64,000 nt of DNA from assembly GCA_947462335.1 (NCBI GenBank), contig OX381709.1, forward strand, positions 34,490,186 to 34,554,185. Reading direction: 5' to 3'. Each line of letters opens with the position of its first letter. Position 1 is the stretch's first letter. The DNA comes from Harmothoe impar (taxonomy: Eukaryota; Annelida; Polychaeta; Phyllodocida; Polynoidae). Shown piece after piece: positions 9,637 to 17,852 of this stretch. The position numbers and the translations under genes were made by a program. The notes beneath the pieces are model-generated. The model was not told where the DNA came from. It saw only the letters and a list, made by a program, of their open reading frames with translations, and made no database searches.

Positions 9637-9646
9637 AATAAAAAGG
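9637..9646 (+). promoter_or_regulatory. Weak TATA-like element before the ATPase gene
   Basis: AATAAAAAGG lies about 110 bp upstream of ATG 9754. It resembles the ends of the other element TATA boxes but lacks a full TATA core. Confidence 0.3.
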
Positions 9647-9753
9647 TCCGCTGACTTTTCACCACAACCATTCACTACCGAACGTTCGAGTGAGAAACAC
9701 AGCAGACAGTCAGACACACAACTACTCTCTGACGCGTGCTGAAAAAAACAAAA

Positions 9754-10470
9754 ATGTCGAGTAGTAAAAGCAAACTCTTCACAGAAATTCATTTCGACGC
9801 TCGACTACAAGGACCCTTTAGTTGTATCATTAGCGGTCCGTCGGGTTGTGGAAAATCGCGCTTGGTGGATCAATTTCTGAGCGACGTGAACAATTTGGTC
9901 ACGCCGCCGGTGGAAAAGACTTTTTACCATTACGGCGAGTGGCAACCTCTGTTTGAAAAAATGCAAAATCAGTAAGGTGTGGAATTCAGAGAAGGTCTTC
10001 CTAGCAAAGAGTCTATAGCGGGAGACGTGGAAGTAGCAGAAGACGCTTTACGACCACACACTCTACTGATATTGGACGATCTGATGAGCAGTTCCAATCA
10101 GCAAGTGGTAGCTGACATCTTTACTAAATACTCCCATCACTGGAACGTGAGCGTCATATATATCACTCAGAACCTATTCCAGAAATCACCCGACTTTCGA
10201 ACTATGAGTCTGAACGCTCACTACATGATCGTTTTCAAGAACCCGCGCGACATGGGGCAAATAGCTAGTCTGTCTCGCCAGGTGTTTCCCTCCAACGCGG
10301 CGGCCCTCTCTAGTATATTTACCCATGAACTCAAGCGACCTCACTCATACCTCCTTCTGGACTTCAAGCAGTCAACACCTGACGATCTGAGAATACGCTC
10401 CTCTTTGACATCCATACACTCTCAGCTAGTATTCGTACCGCTAGACAAAAAAAAGAAGAAGAGAAAGTAG
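9754..10470 (+). pseudogene. A32-like DNA-packaging ATPase, one in-frame stop
   Basis: Encodes the FtsK/HerA-type genome-packaging ATPase of Polintons. ATG 9754 is preferred over an upstream GTG. The P-loop GPSGCGKSRLVDQF lies at about residues 27-40, and the Walker B block LLILDDLMSS at about 103-112, followed by a conserved Gln/Asn sensor region (YITQNLF). The frame is interrupted by TAA at 9973-9975 at a position where homologues read through into the VEFREGLP block; the rest of the domain continues in the same frame. The break lies between Walker A and B, so no single intact product would be functional without readthrough. The 3' end carries an A8 run and a lysine-rich tail. Confidence 0.9.
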
Positions 10471-10811
10471 TTGCAAAAATTGCTTCTCATCTACTCGAAA
10501 GACACTTTGGTACTCTCAAGCACTTAGCTAAGTGCTCGCCAAAGGACTGCTCGCATCTAATAGACTCTGGAAGCGACGATCTGATCGCAGCGTTGAGTGA
10601 GATCTGTCACAATTTACTCGTAGGGAACATCCCGCTCAGCGACAAACAACTGGACAAGCTTCGAGAATCGGCTGACGTGTTGAGGGAGGTCGGCAAAAAA
10701 TCTACTCCCATCAAAAAAAAGAGACGCGTCTTGGTACAAGAGGGAGGTTTCCTCATTCCGGCTCTCATAGGGATGGCCTTACCGCTTATAAAGAGCATTC
10801 TCCGTATATGA
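10467..10811 (+). CDS. Polinton-conserved small protein ('GGFL' hydrophobic C-terminus), no ATG
   Basis: This frame is open from 10383 and runs to TGA 10809-10811. The credible part starts around 10467 and shows a helical segment rich in His/Leu/Lys, then the conserved-looking block DLIAALSEICHNLLVGNIPLS, a basic segment (IKKKRRVLVQ) and a hydrophobic tail (EGGFLIPALIGMALPLIKSI). This arrangement is familiar from an unnamed ORF in many animal Polintons; I base that on recall of the family, not a search. No ATG occurs anywhere in the frame. It overlaps the ATPase end in the -1 frame and its stop overlaps the next ATG. It may be membrane-active or virion-associated. Confidence 0.6.
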   Translation, partial: VVAKIASHLLERHFGTLKHLAKCSPKDCSHLIDSGSDDLIAALSEICHNLLVGNIPLSDKQLDKLRESADVLREVGKKSTPIKKKRRVLVQEGGFLIPALIGMALPLIKSILRI

Positions 10812-12022
10812 GACACCTCATTCGACACCTACTCGCCGACAGTACCACCACTACCACCACCGCCAGCGCCATCGCCACCGTCGCCCCCATGACAGACTCA
10901 GAGCAGCAACAACACTACAAACGCTTAGCGCTCGTGGATCCTGAGACGCTCTACAAATCATCACGAGCAGGTCTACTTCATCATGTGCCCACTGCTGCTA
11001 CTACTAGCGCTGCTACTACTGCAGTCGCTGCTGCTAGTACTTCTACTGCTCCAAACCTTCCTCCTCTTCCTGATGAGCGTAGTGAAAAGAACGAGAGTTC
11101 CGCGGCCTCCTCTTCCACCCCTGCCACCGCCGCCCGCCTACCTACCGATATGGCCTATTACCACAAGCAGGCAGAACAATCCCTTCATCCCAACGCGGCA
11201 TTGCACCAGGTGCTACAGTTTATCTACAGGGACTTGGACTTAGTGTTGAACGATCCCACTTTGGAATCGCGCGAGAAAATGTTGAAATACCGAAGGTTGT
11301 TGAATAGATTGCAATTTTTTCTCGCGAATCCCAACAACAGCAACATCTCTTCGTCCTACACTTCTTCGCCACCGGCTCACCTCCGTCAGTCTGCTGAAGA
11401 AGCCAGCGCGTCCCTACTTGAGCGGTTGGTGAACCAAGTTCCCAAGAGGAATCGCATCCGGACCGCTGCGCTGTACAATAAATTGGAGAAATCCGGTGTG
11501 GTCAAGTGGAACGAGGACGGTGCGGTGCGCGAGATGTCGGGTCGGAGAATACCACCTGAGTGTCACATCAACATAGTGGAATTACTGAGCGACGCCGCCA
11601 GGTTCAGGAAGACGGCGAACAGACCGGGGGGCTACTCTCCGTTCACAAAAGCGCTGCACGAAACAGATCCCACAGACTCCTTGATCGGAAACCATCTGTA
11701 TAAAGCAAGCGGACCTGGCCGACGTTTGGACACACGGCTTACTGACAGAGGTCAGAAACGACCGAGCTTCGACTCGGAAGAAGAAGAAGAAGAAGAAGAA
11801 GAAGCAGCAGCAGCAGCAGCAGACTCTTTCTTCCAGGTGGACAGTCAATCCTCTGACGACGACGAGGGCAGTGAACTTTTCCAAACTCCGACTACAGTGA
11901 AACCGTCGTCATATAGGAGCGCGGCGAGTAAGAAAAAGAAAAGTCGCAACCGCCTAGCGCAGGCGTCGTACACTCCCGCTCCTGGTGCTACTCCATCAGG
12001 CCGACGATGGGAAAACCGGTGA
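10808..12022 (+). CDS. Polinton-conserved protein of unknown function (~377-404 aa)
   Basis: ATG 10808 overlaps the previous stop (ATGA); a second ATG at 10889 in a better context would give 377 residues starting MTDSEQQQHYKRLALVDPE. The N-terminal block resembles the start of a recurrent Polinton ORF. A central domain of about 90 residues (RNRIRTAALYNKLEKSGVVK to LIGNHLYK) has the same character as that family's C-terminal region. Linkers are low-complexity Thr/Ala and an acidic Glu/Ala run made by GAA/GCA repeats near residue 325. The C-terminus is basic. The end overlaps the integrase start by 16 bp. Function is unknown. Confidence 0.7.
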   Translation: MRHLIRHLLADSTTTTTTASAIATVAPMTDSEQQQHYKRLALVDPETLYKSSRAGLLHHVPTAATTSAATTAVAAASTSTAPNLPPLPDERSEKNESSAASSSTPATAARLPTDMAYYHKQAEQSLHPNAALHQVLQFIYRDLDLVLNDPTLESREKMLKYRRLLNRLQFFLANPNNSNISSSYTSSPPAHLRQSAEEASASLLERLVNQVPKRNRIRTAALYNKLEKSGVVKWNEDGAVREMSGRRIPPECHINIVELLSDAARFRKTANRPGGYSPFTKALHETDPTDSLIGNHLYKASGPGRRLDTRLTDRGQKRPSFDSEEEEEEEEEAAAAAADSFFQVDSQSSDDDEGSELFQTPTTVKPSSYRSAASKKKKSRNRLAQASYTPAPGATPSGRRWENR

Positions 12023-13144
12023 AGAGACTGACCAAGAAGGAAAAAGAAAAGAAGCGCGTAGTAGCTAAATATACCGACGTCAAAGCACCCTCCAGTTTCA
12101 CTAGCGTGACTAAACTCCAGAAACATCATTTTCGCCACCTAAACCCGGCCGTCATCCGAGATGCTTTAGTGTCGCTGGACGCCTACACTAAACATAAACC
12201 CATTCGGAGAAAATTTGCAAGGAACAAGACTATAACCGGTGCAATCGATCAGCAGTGGCAGATAGATCTGATGGACATGCAGGCTTTGGGGTCTCACAAC
12301 GACCGCTTCCGGTACGTGGTGACGGCGATCGACGTTTTCTCTAGGTATGCGTGGGCCGTTCCCATTAAATCCAAGAGTGGTGCTGCTGTTACCGAGGCCT
12401 TCCAAAAGATGACAGACACTGGCGAGAGACAACCGCGCACTGTTCAGACAGACAAGGGGAAAGAGTTTGTGAACAAGATCTTTCAAGATCACTTGAAGAG
12501 CGAGGGCATAGAGTTTTTCACTGGCGAGAACGACGACATCAAAGCTAGTCTAGTGGAGCGCTTGAACCGCAGTCTGAAGGAGAAGCTGTGGCGTTATTTC
12601 ACACACAAGCGCACGTATCGCTACGTAGACGTACTGCACCATGTAGTGTCTACTTACAATCGCACTCACCACAAGACGTTGAAAATGGCGCCGGCTCAAG
12701 TCAGCTCGGAAAACAGCGAAACAGTTTTCTACCGACAAGATCTCCCAACTAACAAACAAATCGACGAAATATGGAAAAAGAAGAAAAAAAACAAAGACGT
12801 CTGCCGTCGACGTCGTCGCTCCGGGTGACAGAGTGAGGATGTTGAGAACTAAAGGCGCCTTTGACAAAGGGTACGAGGGAAACTGGCGCGAGGAAGTGGT
12901 CGACGTTGCTAAAACGTTGGGAAGCAGAGGGTTCGAGCTAAAAGACGACAAGGGCGAGGAGATAAAAGGCGTCTTCTACCCGGAAGAGGTTCAGAAGGTG
13001 TACAAGAGTCGTTACGACAACAACTACCTGATAGACGAGGTGTTGCGCCGCAAGACCGTCGACGGTAAAGAGCTAGCTTTCGTACCTTGGTTAGGTTACG
13101 ACGAAAAGTTCAACGAGTGGATCCCCGTCAAAAAAATAACGTAG
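12007..13144 (+). pseudogene. Polinton retroviral-type integrase with chromo-like tail, one frameshift
   Basis: Catalyses element insertion through DDE chemistry. The core spans residues ~75-230: first Asp in IDLMDM (~87), second in QTDKGKEF (~149) and Glu in LVERLNRSLK (~184). The basic N-terminus lacks a clear zinc finger. Near 12782-12789 an A8 run shifts the frame by one base; the first frame then ends at 12828. The second frame (to 13144) holds the expected SH3-like block (KGAFDKGYEGNW) and a chromodomain-like end (DEVLRRKTVDGKELAFVPWLGYDEKFNEWIPV). The simplest reading is homopolymer slippage in a once-continuous gene; programmed frameshifting is the alternative. The 6-bp TSD fits this integrase family. 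Confidence 0.9.
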
Positions 13145-13150
13145 AAAAAA

Positions 13151-14266
13151 ATGAACATCACCCTACCTAGCAACAGCTCTATGGAGTATTATCCTGACAA
13201 CAGCTTGACGTCTTTCCGAACTCACTTCGACTCGCCGCTCCTTCTGCCCGAAGCGTACGAAGTGGCTCTGACTGAGATCATCCTCCCTACAGAATGGACT
13301 AACGTGCACGACGACTTGATCATCGTTGTTCTTCTGCGCACCAAGGGTTCACTAGCTGAGGCGATCAACGTTGTAAAAGACGCTAAATTCGCCGAAAGAA
13401 GAAAACCGCAGGTAGACTGGAGGGGAATGAAAAACGCGAACGGTCTGAGCAAGCTAATCTTCAGCCCAAAATACCCGCTGAGTGTGAAGGAAGCGAGCTA
13501 TGTAACGGTGGAAGAGATGTCAGACACGTCGGAAGAGCAGCGATTGAAACCGGAAACAAAAAGGTTCAAGAGAGAGGTCGACTTGAGACAGACGAATGCC
13601 GTATACAAGCAGTTCTTGTCCCCGGCCGTGAAGAAGAAGGCGATCAGCGATCAAGCAAGACAGATGATCGAAAAGATGGAGAAAGACATGGGAGTGCGCA
13701 GTTTTATGCCAAACATATTCGAGATACCTCCTATTTTCACCGAAACCAACCACACCCTAGTCGAGCGCTTGAGTGAGACGTTGCGAGATGACAGACTAGA
13801 GGGCTCCAGCTTCCTGCTCAAACCGATGGGGATCTTATCGTACGACTCCAAGACGAAACGCGTCACCATCAAACCGCCGAGACACTGTGCTATCCTGCTG
13901 ACTCAGCATCTCGCATGTGTTCTAGGCTTCGGAGAGAAGACGTATTTCGCGTCGCCGACTACCGGCGCCTACTCGATGGATGTTTTCGGGGACGTGCACT
14001 CTGTGTACATATACACCGACATGATCCAGGAGAGACATCTGGGCGACATGCAAGTGCCGCTGTTACGCTGCGTCGCGGTGGACAGAGGCGGAAGGCGTCG
14101 AGGTGGCGTGCAAGCTATCAGTTTTCCCCATTTGGATTATTTCCTCTTGAAATCCAAGAGGTTTACCGAGGTCGGCATCTATTTAAGAGACCGATCCGGC
14201 CATTCCATCCCATTCAGTAGAGGCGAGGTGACCGTGACACTTTATCTGAGACCTATTGAGCGCTAA
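13151..14266 (+). CDS. Penton-like minor capsid protein candidate (371 aa, intact)
   Basis: The protein begins MNITLPSNSSMEYYPDNSLT and continues with a segment ending EVALTEIILPTEW, which I recognise as the characteristic N-terminus of a widespread Polinton ORF. The C-terminus (FTEVGIYLRDRSGHSIPFS, then VTLYLRP) is the usual end of that ORF. The family has been proposed to be the single jelly-roll penton/minor capsid protein. Assignment to penton rests on family recall, not on a structural comparison. The start is 6 bases after the integrase stop, preceded by an A-rich leader. No stops or frameshifts are seen. Confidence 0.7.
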   Translation: MNITLPSNSSMEYYPDNSLTSFRTHFDSPLLLPEAYEVALTEIILPTEWTNVHDDLIIVVLLRTKGSLAEAINVVKDAKFAERRKPQVDWRGMKNANGLSKLIFSPKYPLSVKEASYVTVEEMSDTSEEQRLKPETKRFKREVDLRQTNAVYKQFLSPAVKKKAISDQARQMIEKMEKDMGVRSFMPNIFEIPPIFTETNHTLVERLSETLRDDRLEGSSFLLKPMGILSYDSKTKRVTIKPPRHCAILLTQHLACVLGFGEKTYFASPTTGAYSMDVFGDVHSVYIYTDMIQERHLGDMQVPLLRCVAVDRGGRRRGGVQAISFPHLDYFLLKSKRFTEVGIYLRDRSGHSIPFSRGEVTVTLYLRPIER

Positions 14267-14280
14267 AACAAAAAAAAAAG

Positions 14281-14703
14281 ATGCGTGAACGCGTTCCGTA
14301 CTTTCCACCCAAGCGCACCGTCGGCAGAGGGTACAGCGATTACTACAACGCGCAGCTGGGCAACGGCATCAACGTGTACAGCGGGCGCTCTTTCCAGAGC
14401 GGGCACGGTTTGGGGGGCGCTCTGTTAGGTCTGATGCGCTCGGCTACCCCGCTATTGAAGTCAGTGGGAAAAACGCTGCTCCGCGCCGGTGTGGGTGTAG
14501 CTAAAGATGTGCTGGCGGGTCGGACTTTAAAGAGCAGCGTGAAAGACCGAGGCGCAGGCGCTCTGAAGAGACTGGCGAGTACGGCGTTCTCAGGAGGAAA
14601 GACAACTGGCGCGTCTAAGAAAGGGTCGAAACGTCGCCGGCGTTCTCCTCAGACGGGCGGTGGCTCTTGCAAGAGACGTAGAGGGGATGTATTCGACCGG
14701 TAA
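14281..14703 (+). CDS. pVI/pX-like basic minor virion protein (140 aa)
   Basis: A small, very basic, Gly/Ala/Ser-rich protein. An N-terminal Tyr/Gly segment (RGYSDYYNAQLGNGINVY) is followed by GLGGALLGLMRSATPLLKSVGKTLLRAGV, an amphipathic helix of the type seen in the Polinton protein likened to adenovirus pVI/pX. Next come Lys/Arg-rich runs (KKGSKRRRRS, CKRRR). Expected roles are capsid cementing, membrane disruption or DNA condensation. It lies between the penton-like and major capsid genes, 14 bp after the former. Intact. Confidence 0.7.
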   Translation: MRERVPYFPPKRTVGRGYSDYYNAQLGNGINVYSGRSFQSGHGLGGALLGLMRSATPLLKSVGKTLLRAGVGVAKDVLAGRTLKSSVKDRGAGALKRLASTAFSGGKTTGASKKGSKRRRRSPQTGGGSCKRRRGDVFDR

Positions 14704-14733
14704 GCGCCTAGGCGCTTAGGTATAAATAAAAAG
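14703..14733 (+). promoter_or_regulatory. Palindrome and TATA box of the capsid gene
   Basis: A short palindrome (GCGCCTAGGCGC) at about 14704-14715 is followed by TATAAATAAAAAG at 14721-14733 and ACTGG. ATG 14783 is ~55 bases downstream, and TCAGTCT near 14751 could be an initiator. The AATAAA inside the same string could also serve as a polyadenylation signal for the preceding gene. Confidence 0.5.
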
Positions 14734-14782
14734 ACTGGAGGCGGCCGGCGTCAGTCTGTCGTCCGCGTGAAGAGAGAACACA

Positions 14783-16088
14783 ATGGCTTACGTACATGAG
14801 AGCAGTAACGAGTGCGCGCTCTCTGAGCTCGACCTGCACACCGTAGCGCCGACTCAGACTACTATCTTAAAGTCGTCTTTCCTCGGGATAGAAACAAAAA
14901 ACTCTTTAGAGGATGGAGGTAACATAAATTTCACCATCAACAAGTCGCAAGAGTACACAGACCTGAACGAGAATTACCTTCATCTGGAATGTCAAGTGCT
15001 GAAAGCGAACGGAGCGGCGCTAGAGGACACCGACGCGGTAGCTCCGGTGAACAACTTGGCTCACTCGCTCTTCAAAGACGTCCAAGTCTCCATCGGCGGT
15101 TTCAAAGTGTCTGGCAACACCGAGACCTACCCTTACCGAGCTTACTTGGAAGGGTTACTCAACTACAACAAAGACGTGAAGTGCGGTGTCATGAGCGCCC
15201 AGGGGTGGCATGAAGATACGCCTGGTCAGTTTGACACGTTGACTAACGCGAATGCGGGGTACGTTGCGCGCAGGAAGCTAATCTCCAACCAGCGCTTTTC
15301 GCTGATGGCGTGACTGCACTTTGACCTGGCTCATCAACCGAAGCTCATCGTTGGAGAGACAGAAATCAATCTCACTCTGAAACAGGCAGCGCCCTCTTTC
15401 TATCTGATGTGCGCCCCTGACGCAGGCTACAAATTGAAGATCTACAAAGCAAAGCTCTACGTGCGACGTGTGTTGGTGGCGGACGCAATAGCGGAAACGC
15501 ACGAAAGAGCAGTGATAGAACACGGCCCCTTCGACTACCCGGTGAACAGAGTGGAGGTGACGACGTACGCCATCCCTCAAGGTAACAGAGATCACAGCTA
15601 CACGCACTCCAACACAGGCCAGCTTCCCAAGTCGATGATGATTTGCTTCCTGGACCACGACGCCTTCAACGGTAGCTACACCAAGAACCCGTTCGAGATG
15701 AAGCATTACGACATCAGCTCGCTTCAAGTGATAGTGAACGATCAGAAAGTGCCGAACGACGCTTACGTGCCCGACTTTAAAACCAAAGCGGCCGTGAGAG
15801 AGTACTTGGCGCTACACACGGAAACGGGGATGTACGAGGGCGCGCTCCTGTGGTATTTCATACGAGCAATTCCTGAACGGTTACACGGTGTTCCCCCTCG
15901 ATTTAACCCCAGACAGATCGCACGACGGGTGTCGCGTGAACCTTATAAGAGCGGGTCAGCTGAGGGTGGAAGTCAGTTTCCGCTCGGCGCTACAAGCGAC
16001 AACAACGGTGCTACTCTACTTGGTGTACGACAACGTCGTCGAGCTGACCAGAGATCGACATACCATCACTGACTACCACATGAACTGA
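14783..16088 (+). pseudogene. Major capsid protein (double jelly-roll) candidate, stop plus frameshift
   Basis: About 435 codons of the Polinton hexon-like protein that builds the icosahedral shell. The start MAYVHESSNECALSELDL and the block QEYTDLNENYLHLECQVL are characteristic of the family. TGA at 15311-15313 interrupts the frame just before a conserved HFDLAHQPKL block; the same frame then continues. A one-base frameshift at about 15835-15855 moves the coding sense to another frame, which carries the conserved FPLDLTPD and terminal DYHMN and ends at 16088. In the unshifted frame an unrelated tail would run to 16072. The two lesions make a functional capsid from this copy very unlikely. 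Confidence 0.85.
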
Positions 16089-16117
16089 AGACAAGACAGC
16101 AGTACTTAGCGTATCGT

Positions 16118-16570
16118 ATGAATACGCTTGAAATAAGTAGAGTATTGAAGGAAAACGTTCACAAAAAACATTGTTTCCTAGGTGTTTTCTCTTGTGACAC
16201 TATTCCGAAGCACCCTATCAAAGACACTTGTTTCGTGAGCAACACAGATCCGCAACATTTACCAGGTCAGCATTGGGTAGCGTTTTACGTGTCGAGCACG
16301 GGTGAAGTGTACTACTTTGATTCCTTCGGCTTACCGCCGCTGAGTGCGGAGTTCTTGTCTTTCGTGGAACGCTCTGCTCCGTTCAAGTGGCAAAGAAACC
16401 GCGTTCAACTACAAGACACTTCTGCTGACACCTGTGGACCTCATTGCGTTCATTTCCTAATTGAAGCATGTCGAACAAGAAACCCCAAGAAGTGCGTCAT
16501 GCGAATGAGCAAAATCCCAAAGCTGAGCGACCGGACAGTGAGTCAGAAGCTATCGATGATGATGTTGTGA
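16118..16570 (+). CDS. Adenain-like cysteine protease (C5 type, 150 aa)
   Basis: The maturation protease expected to process Polinton virion proteins. Catalytic features are in the right order and spacing for the adenovirus protease fold: His in GQHWVAFY (~51), acidic residue in YYFDSFG (~68), Gln in the oxyanion region (VQLQDTSADT, ~100) and Cys in CGPHC (~106). Length is normal for the Polinton version. A small hairpin (AGCGTAT/ATACGCT) straddles the ATG. No disabling mutation is visible. Confidence 0.85.
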   Translation: MNTLEISRVLKENVHKKHCFLGVFSCDTIPKHPIKDTCFVSNTDPQHLPGQHWVAFYVSSTGEVYYFDSFGLPPLSAEFLSFVERSAPFKWQRNRVQLQDTSADTCGPHCVHFLIEACRTRNPKKCVMRMSKIPKLSDRTVSQKLSMMML

Positions 16571-16770
16571 CAGAAATAACGGGTTGTTGCGATGGCGGAC
16601 GTTTCATGGAGGCAAAGATTCTCTGCCTTGCCGAAATGGTGTTGGATTTATCCAAAGTCGTGCAATGTCTATTGGAGAGAGGACGTCAGGGGTGTGGTGC
16701 GAGTGACGGCGGCGTGAGACTTTGCGGCCTGTTCGGTTGCAAATCGAAGAAGCAAGCTAAAAAAGCATAA
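16468..16770 (+). CDS. Small Cys-containing ORF overlapping the protease end
   Basis: An ATG at 16468, inside the protease gene in another frame, opens 100 codons ending 27 bases before AATAAA. The first third is acidic/polar (RPDSESEAIDDDVV); the rest is an amphipathic Leu-rich helix (MEAKILCLAEMVLDLSKVVQCLL), two CG-rich turns and a basic end (KSKKQAKKA). I do not recognise it. Without it, ~200 bases before the TIR would be empty in an otherwise compact element, which mildly supports it. Confidence 0.4.
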   Translation: MSNKKPQEVRHANEQNPKAERPDSESEAIDDDVVTEITGCCDGGRFMEAKILCLAEMVLDLSKVVQCLLERGRQGCGASDGGVRLCGLFGCKSKKQAKKA

Positions 16771-16796
16771 ACTTGTGTGTTTTTGATTGAAATGAA

Positions 16797-16809
16797 AATA
16801 AAGAATAAA
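16797..16809 (+). terminator. Polyadenylation signals at the right end of the gene block
   Basis: Two AATAAA hexamers (16797-16802 and 16804-16809) lie right after the last ORF and at the inner edge of the right TIR. Confidence 0.6.
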
Positions 16810-17266
16810 ATGAAAAAAAAAGAAATTATCTTGTTGTGTTTTTATTTCTATATATAAGTTATATAACTTTTTTTTGTTTGTTTACAAACAGTCACGTGTC
16901 ACGTGGTGTTGTTTACAAACAAGAGAGCCACGTGGTGTTGTTTACAAACAAAACCCTAAGTAGGTCACGTTACCATAGTTACCAGAATGCTGGCTTCTGA
17001 TTGGCTGAGCCTAAGTAGGTCACGTGACGTAAGTAGGTCACGTTACCATGGTTACCAGAATGCCGGCCACTGATTGGCTGAGAGCTTCTAAGTAGGTCAG
17101 TAGGTCACCCAGAATGCTGGCTTCTGATTGGCTGAGAGTCCTAAGTAGGTCACGTTACCATGGCAGCGGGTCACGTGACCAAATGGAGGCCTCTGATTGG
17201 CTGCATATCGATTGAGTAATAAACAGTACTTAAGCATAGTCCCGTTCCGATACATTATATACTACT
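16810..17266 (-). repeat. Right terminal inverted repeat of the Polinton-like element
   Basis: Inverted copy of 6701-7154, ending ACTACT at 17266. The mirrored E-box, RFX-like, CCAAT and forkhead-like motifs are present (for example ATTGG boxes near 16992, 17073, 17127 and 17195). It differs from the left copy by several substitutions and short indels, consistent with age. Confidence 0.95.
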
Positions 17267-17272
17267 CGCGTA
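17267..17272. repeat. Target-site duplication, right copy (CGCGTA)
   Basis: Matches 6695-6700. Joining here restores the recombinase reading frame of the host retroelement. Confidence 0.95.
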
Positions 17273-17852
17273 CATAGCCAATGTGCTAGGAAATAGCCTG
17301 GTAGCAGCGGCACTCACAATTATGTACTTCACTGCCATGAGACAATCCGAAATAGCCCCGCGACGTGTAAAGACATTCGACCCCACCAGAAACCTGACTG
17401 GAGGAGATGTCAAGTTGCAAAGACACTCAGCGACAATTACAATCAAAGCTGGGAACAACTTGCAGCGAGGGGGGGAGATGAGGGTAGTCACAGTCCCACA
17501 AGTCCCCCACTCATCCATGTGCCCGCTAGCAGCCATAAAAACTATACTGTCACAGGCTCCCACTGCAAGCAAAAAAGACCCATTCATCATGTTCAGCACA
17601 CGAGGTGCAGTGCCAATCTCGCACATAGAAAATACATGGAAGGCAGGCCTGGCAGCGCTAAACAAAGGCCACAAAGGCTGGACACTGCACAGCATCAGAA
17701 AGGCAGCAGCTACACAGGCCCACGCGAATGGATGTGATGAACTCTCCATCAAACAATTTGGCGGCTGGAAGTCAGCCACCCACCAGGTCTACATCCACAC
17801 CAGACGACACAGGGTGTCAAAAGCCCTGGTCCGCTCACTCAAGCATAAATGA
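17267..17852 (+). pseudogene. Tyrosine recombinase, C-terminal catalytic part
   Basis: Continuation of the DIRS-type recombinase split at 6700. Catalytic landmarks are complete: Arg in FTAMRQSEIAPRR, the HxxR box in LHSIRKAAATQ, Trp in FGGWKSATH, and the nucleophilic Tyr in HQVYIHTRRH. The enzyme would insert the circular DNA form of the retroelement without target duplication. The segment itself is intact and ends with TGA at 17850-17852; the gene was inactivated by the nested insertion. Confidence 0.9.

Larger units (their letters stand above)
6701..17266 (+). mobile_element. Polinton/Maverick-like virus element without PolB (10,566 bp)
   Basis: The element is bounded by ~455-bp TIRs beginning AGTAGTATA and a 6-bp TSD. 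Inside are the hallmark Polinton genes: A32-like packaging ATPase, retroviral-type integrase, adenain-like protease, major capsid candidate, penton-like protein and pVI/pX-like protein, plus two further proteins resembling unnamed Polinton ORFs. Most Polintons are 15-20 kb and encode a ~1000-residue protein-primed DNA polymerase B. Here no such ORF exists, and the 7.2-9.7 kb region holds unrelated small ORFs instead. Nonsense and frameshift lesions affect ATPase, integrase and capsid genes. All core genes lie on the plus strand; one possible gene is on the minus strand next to the left TIR. Confidence 0.95.

Noticed and set aside
7154..9735. Possible DNA polymerase B in the Polinton-like element
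   Set aside because: No frame shows PolB motifs and the open frames are too short.
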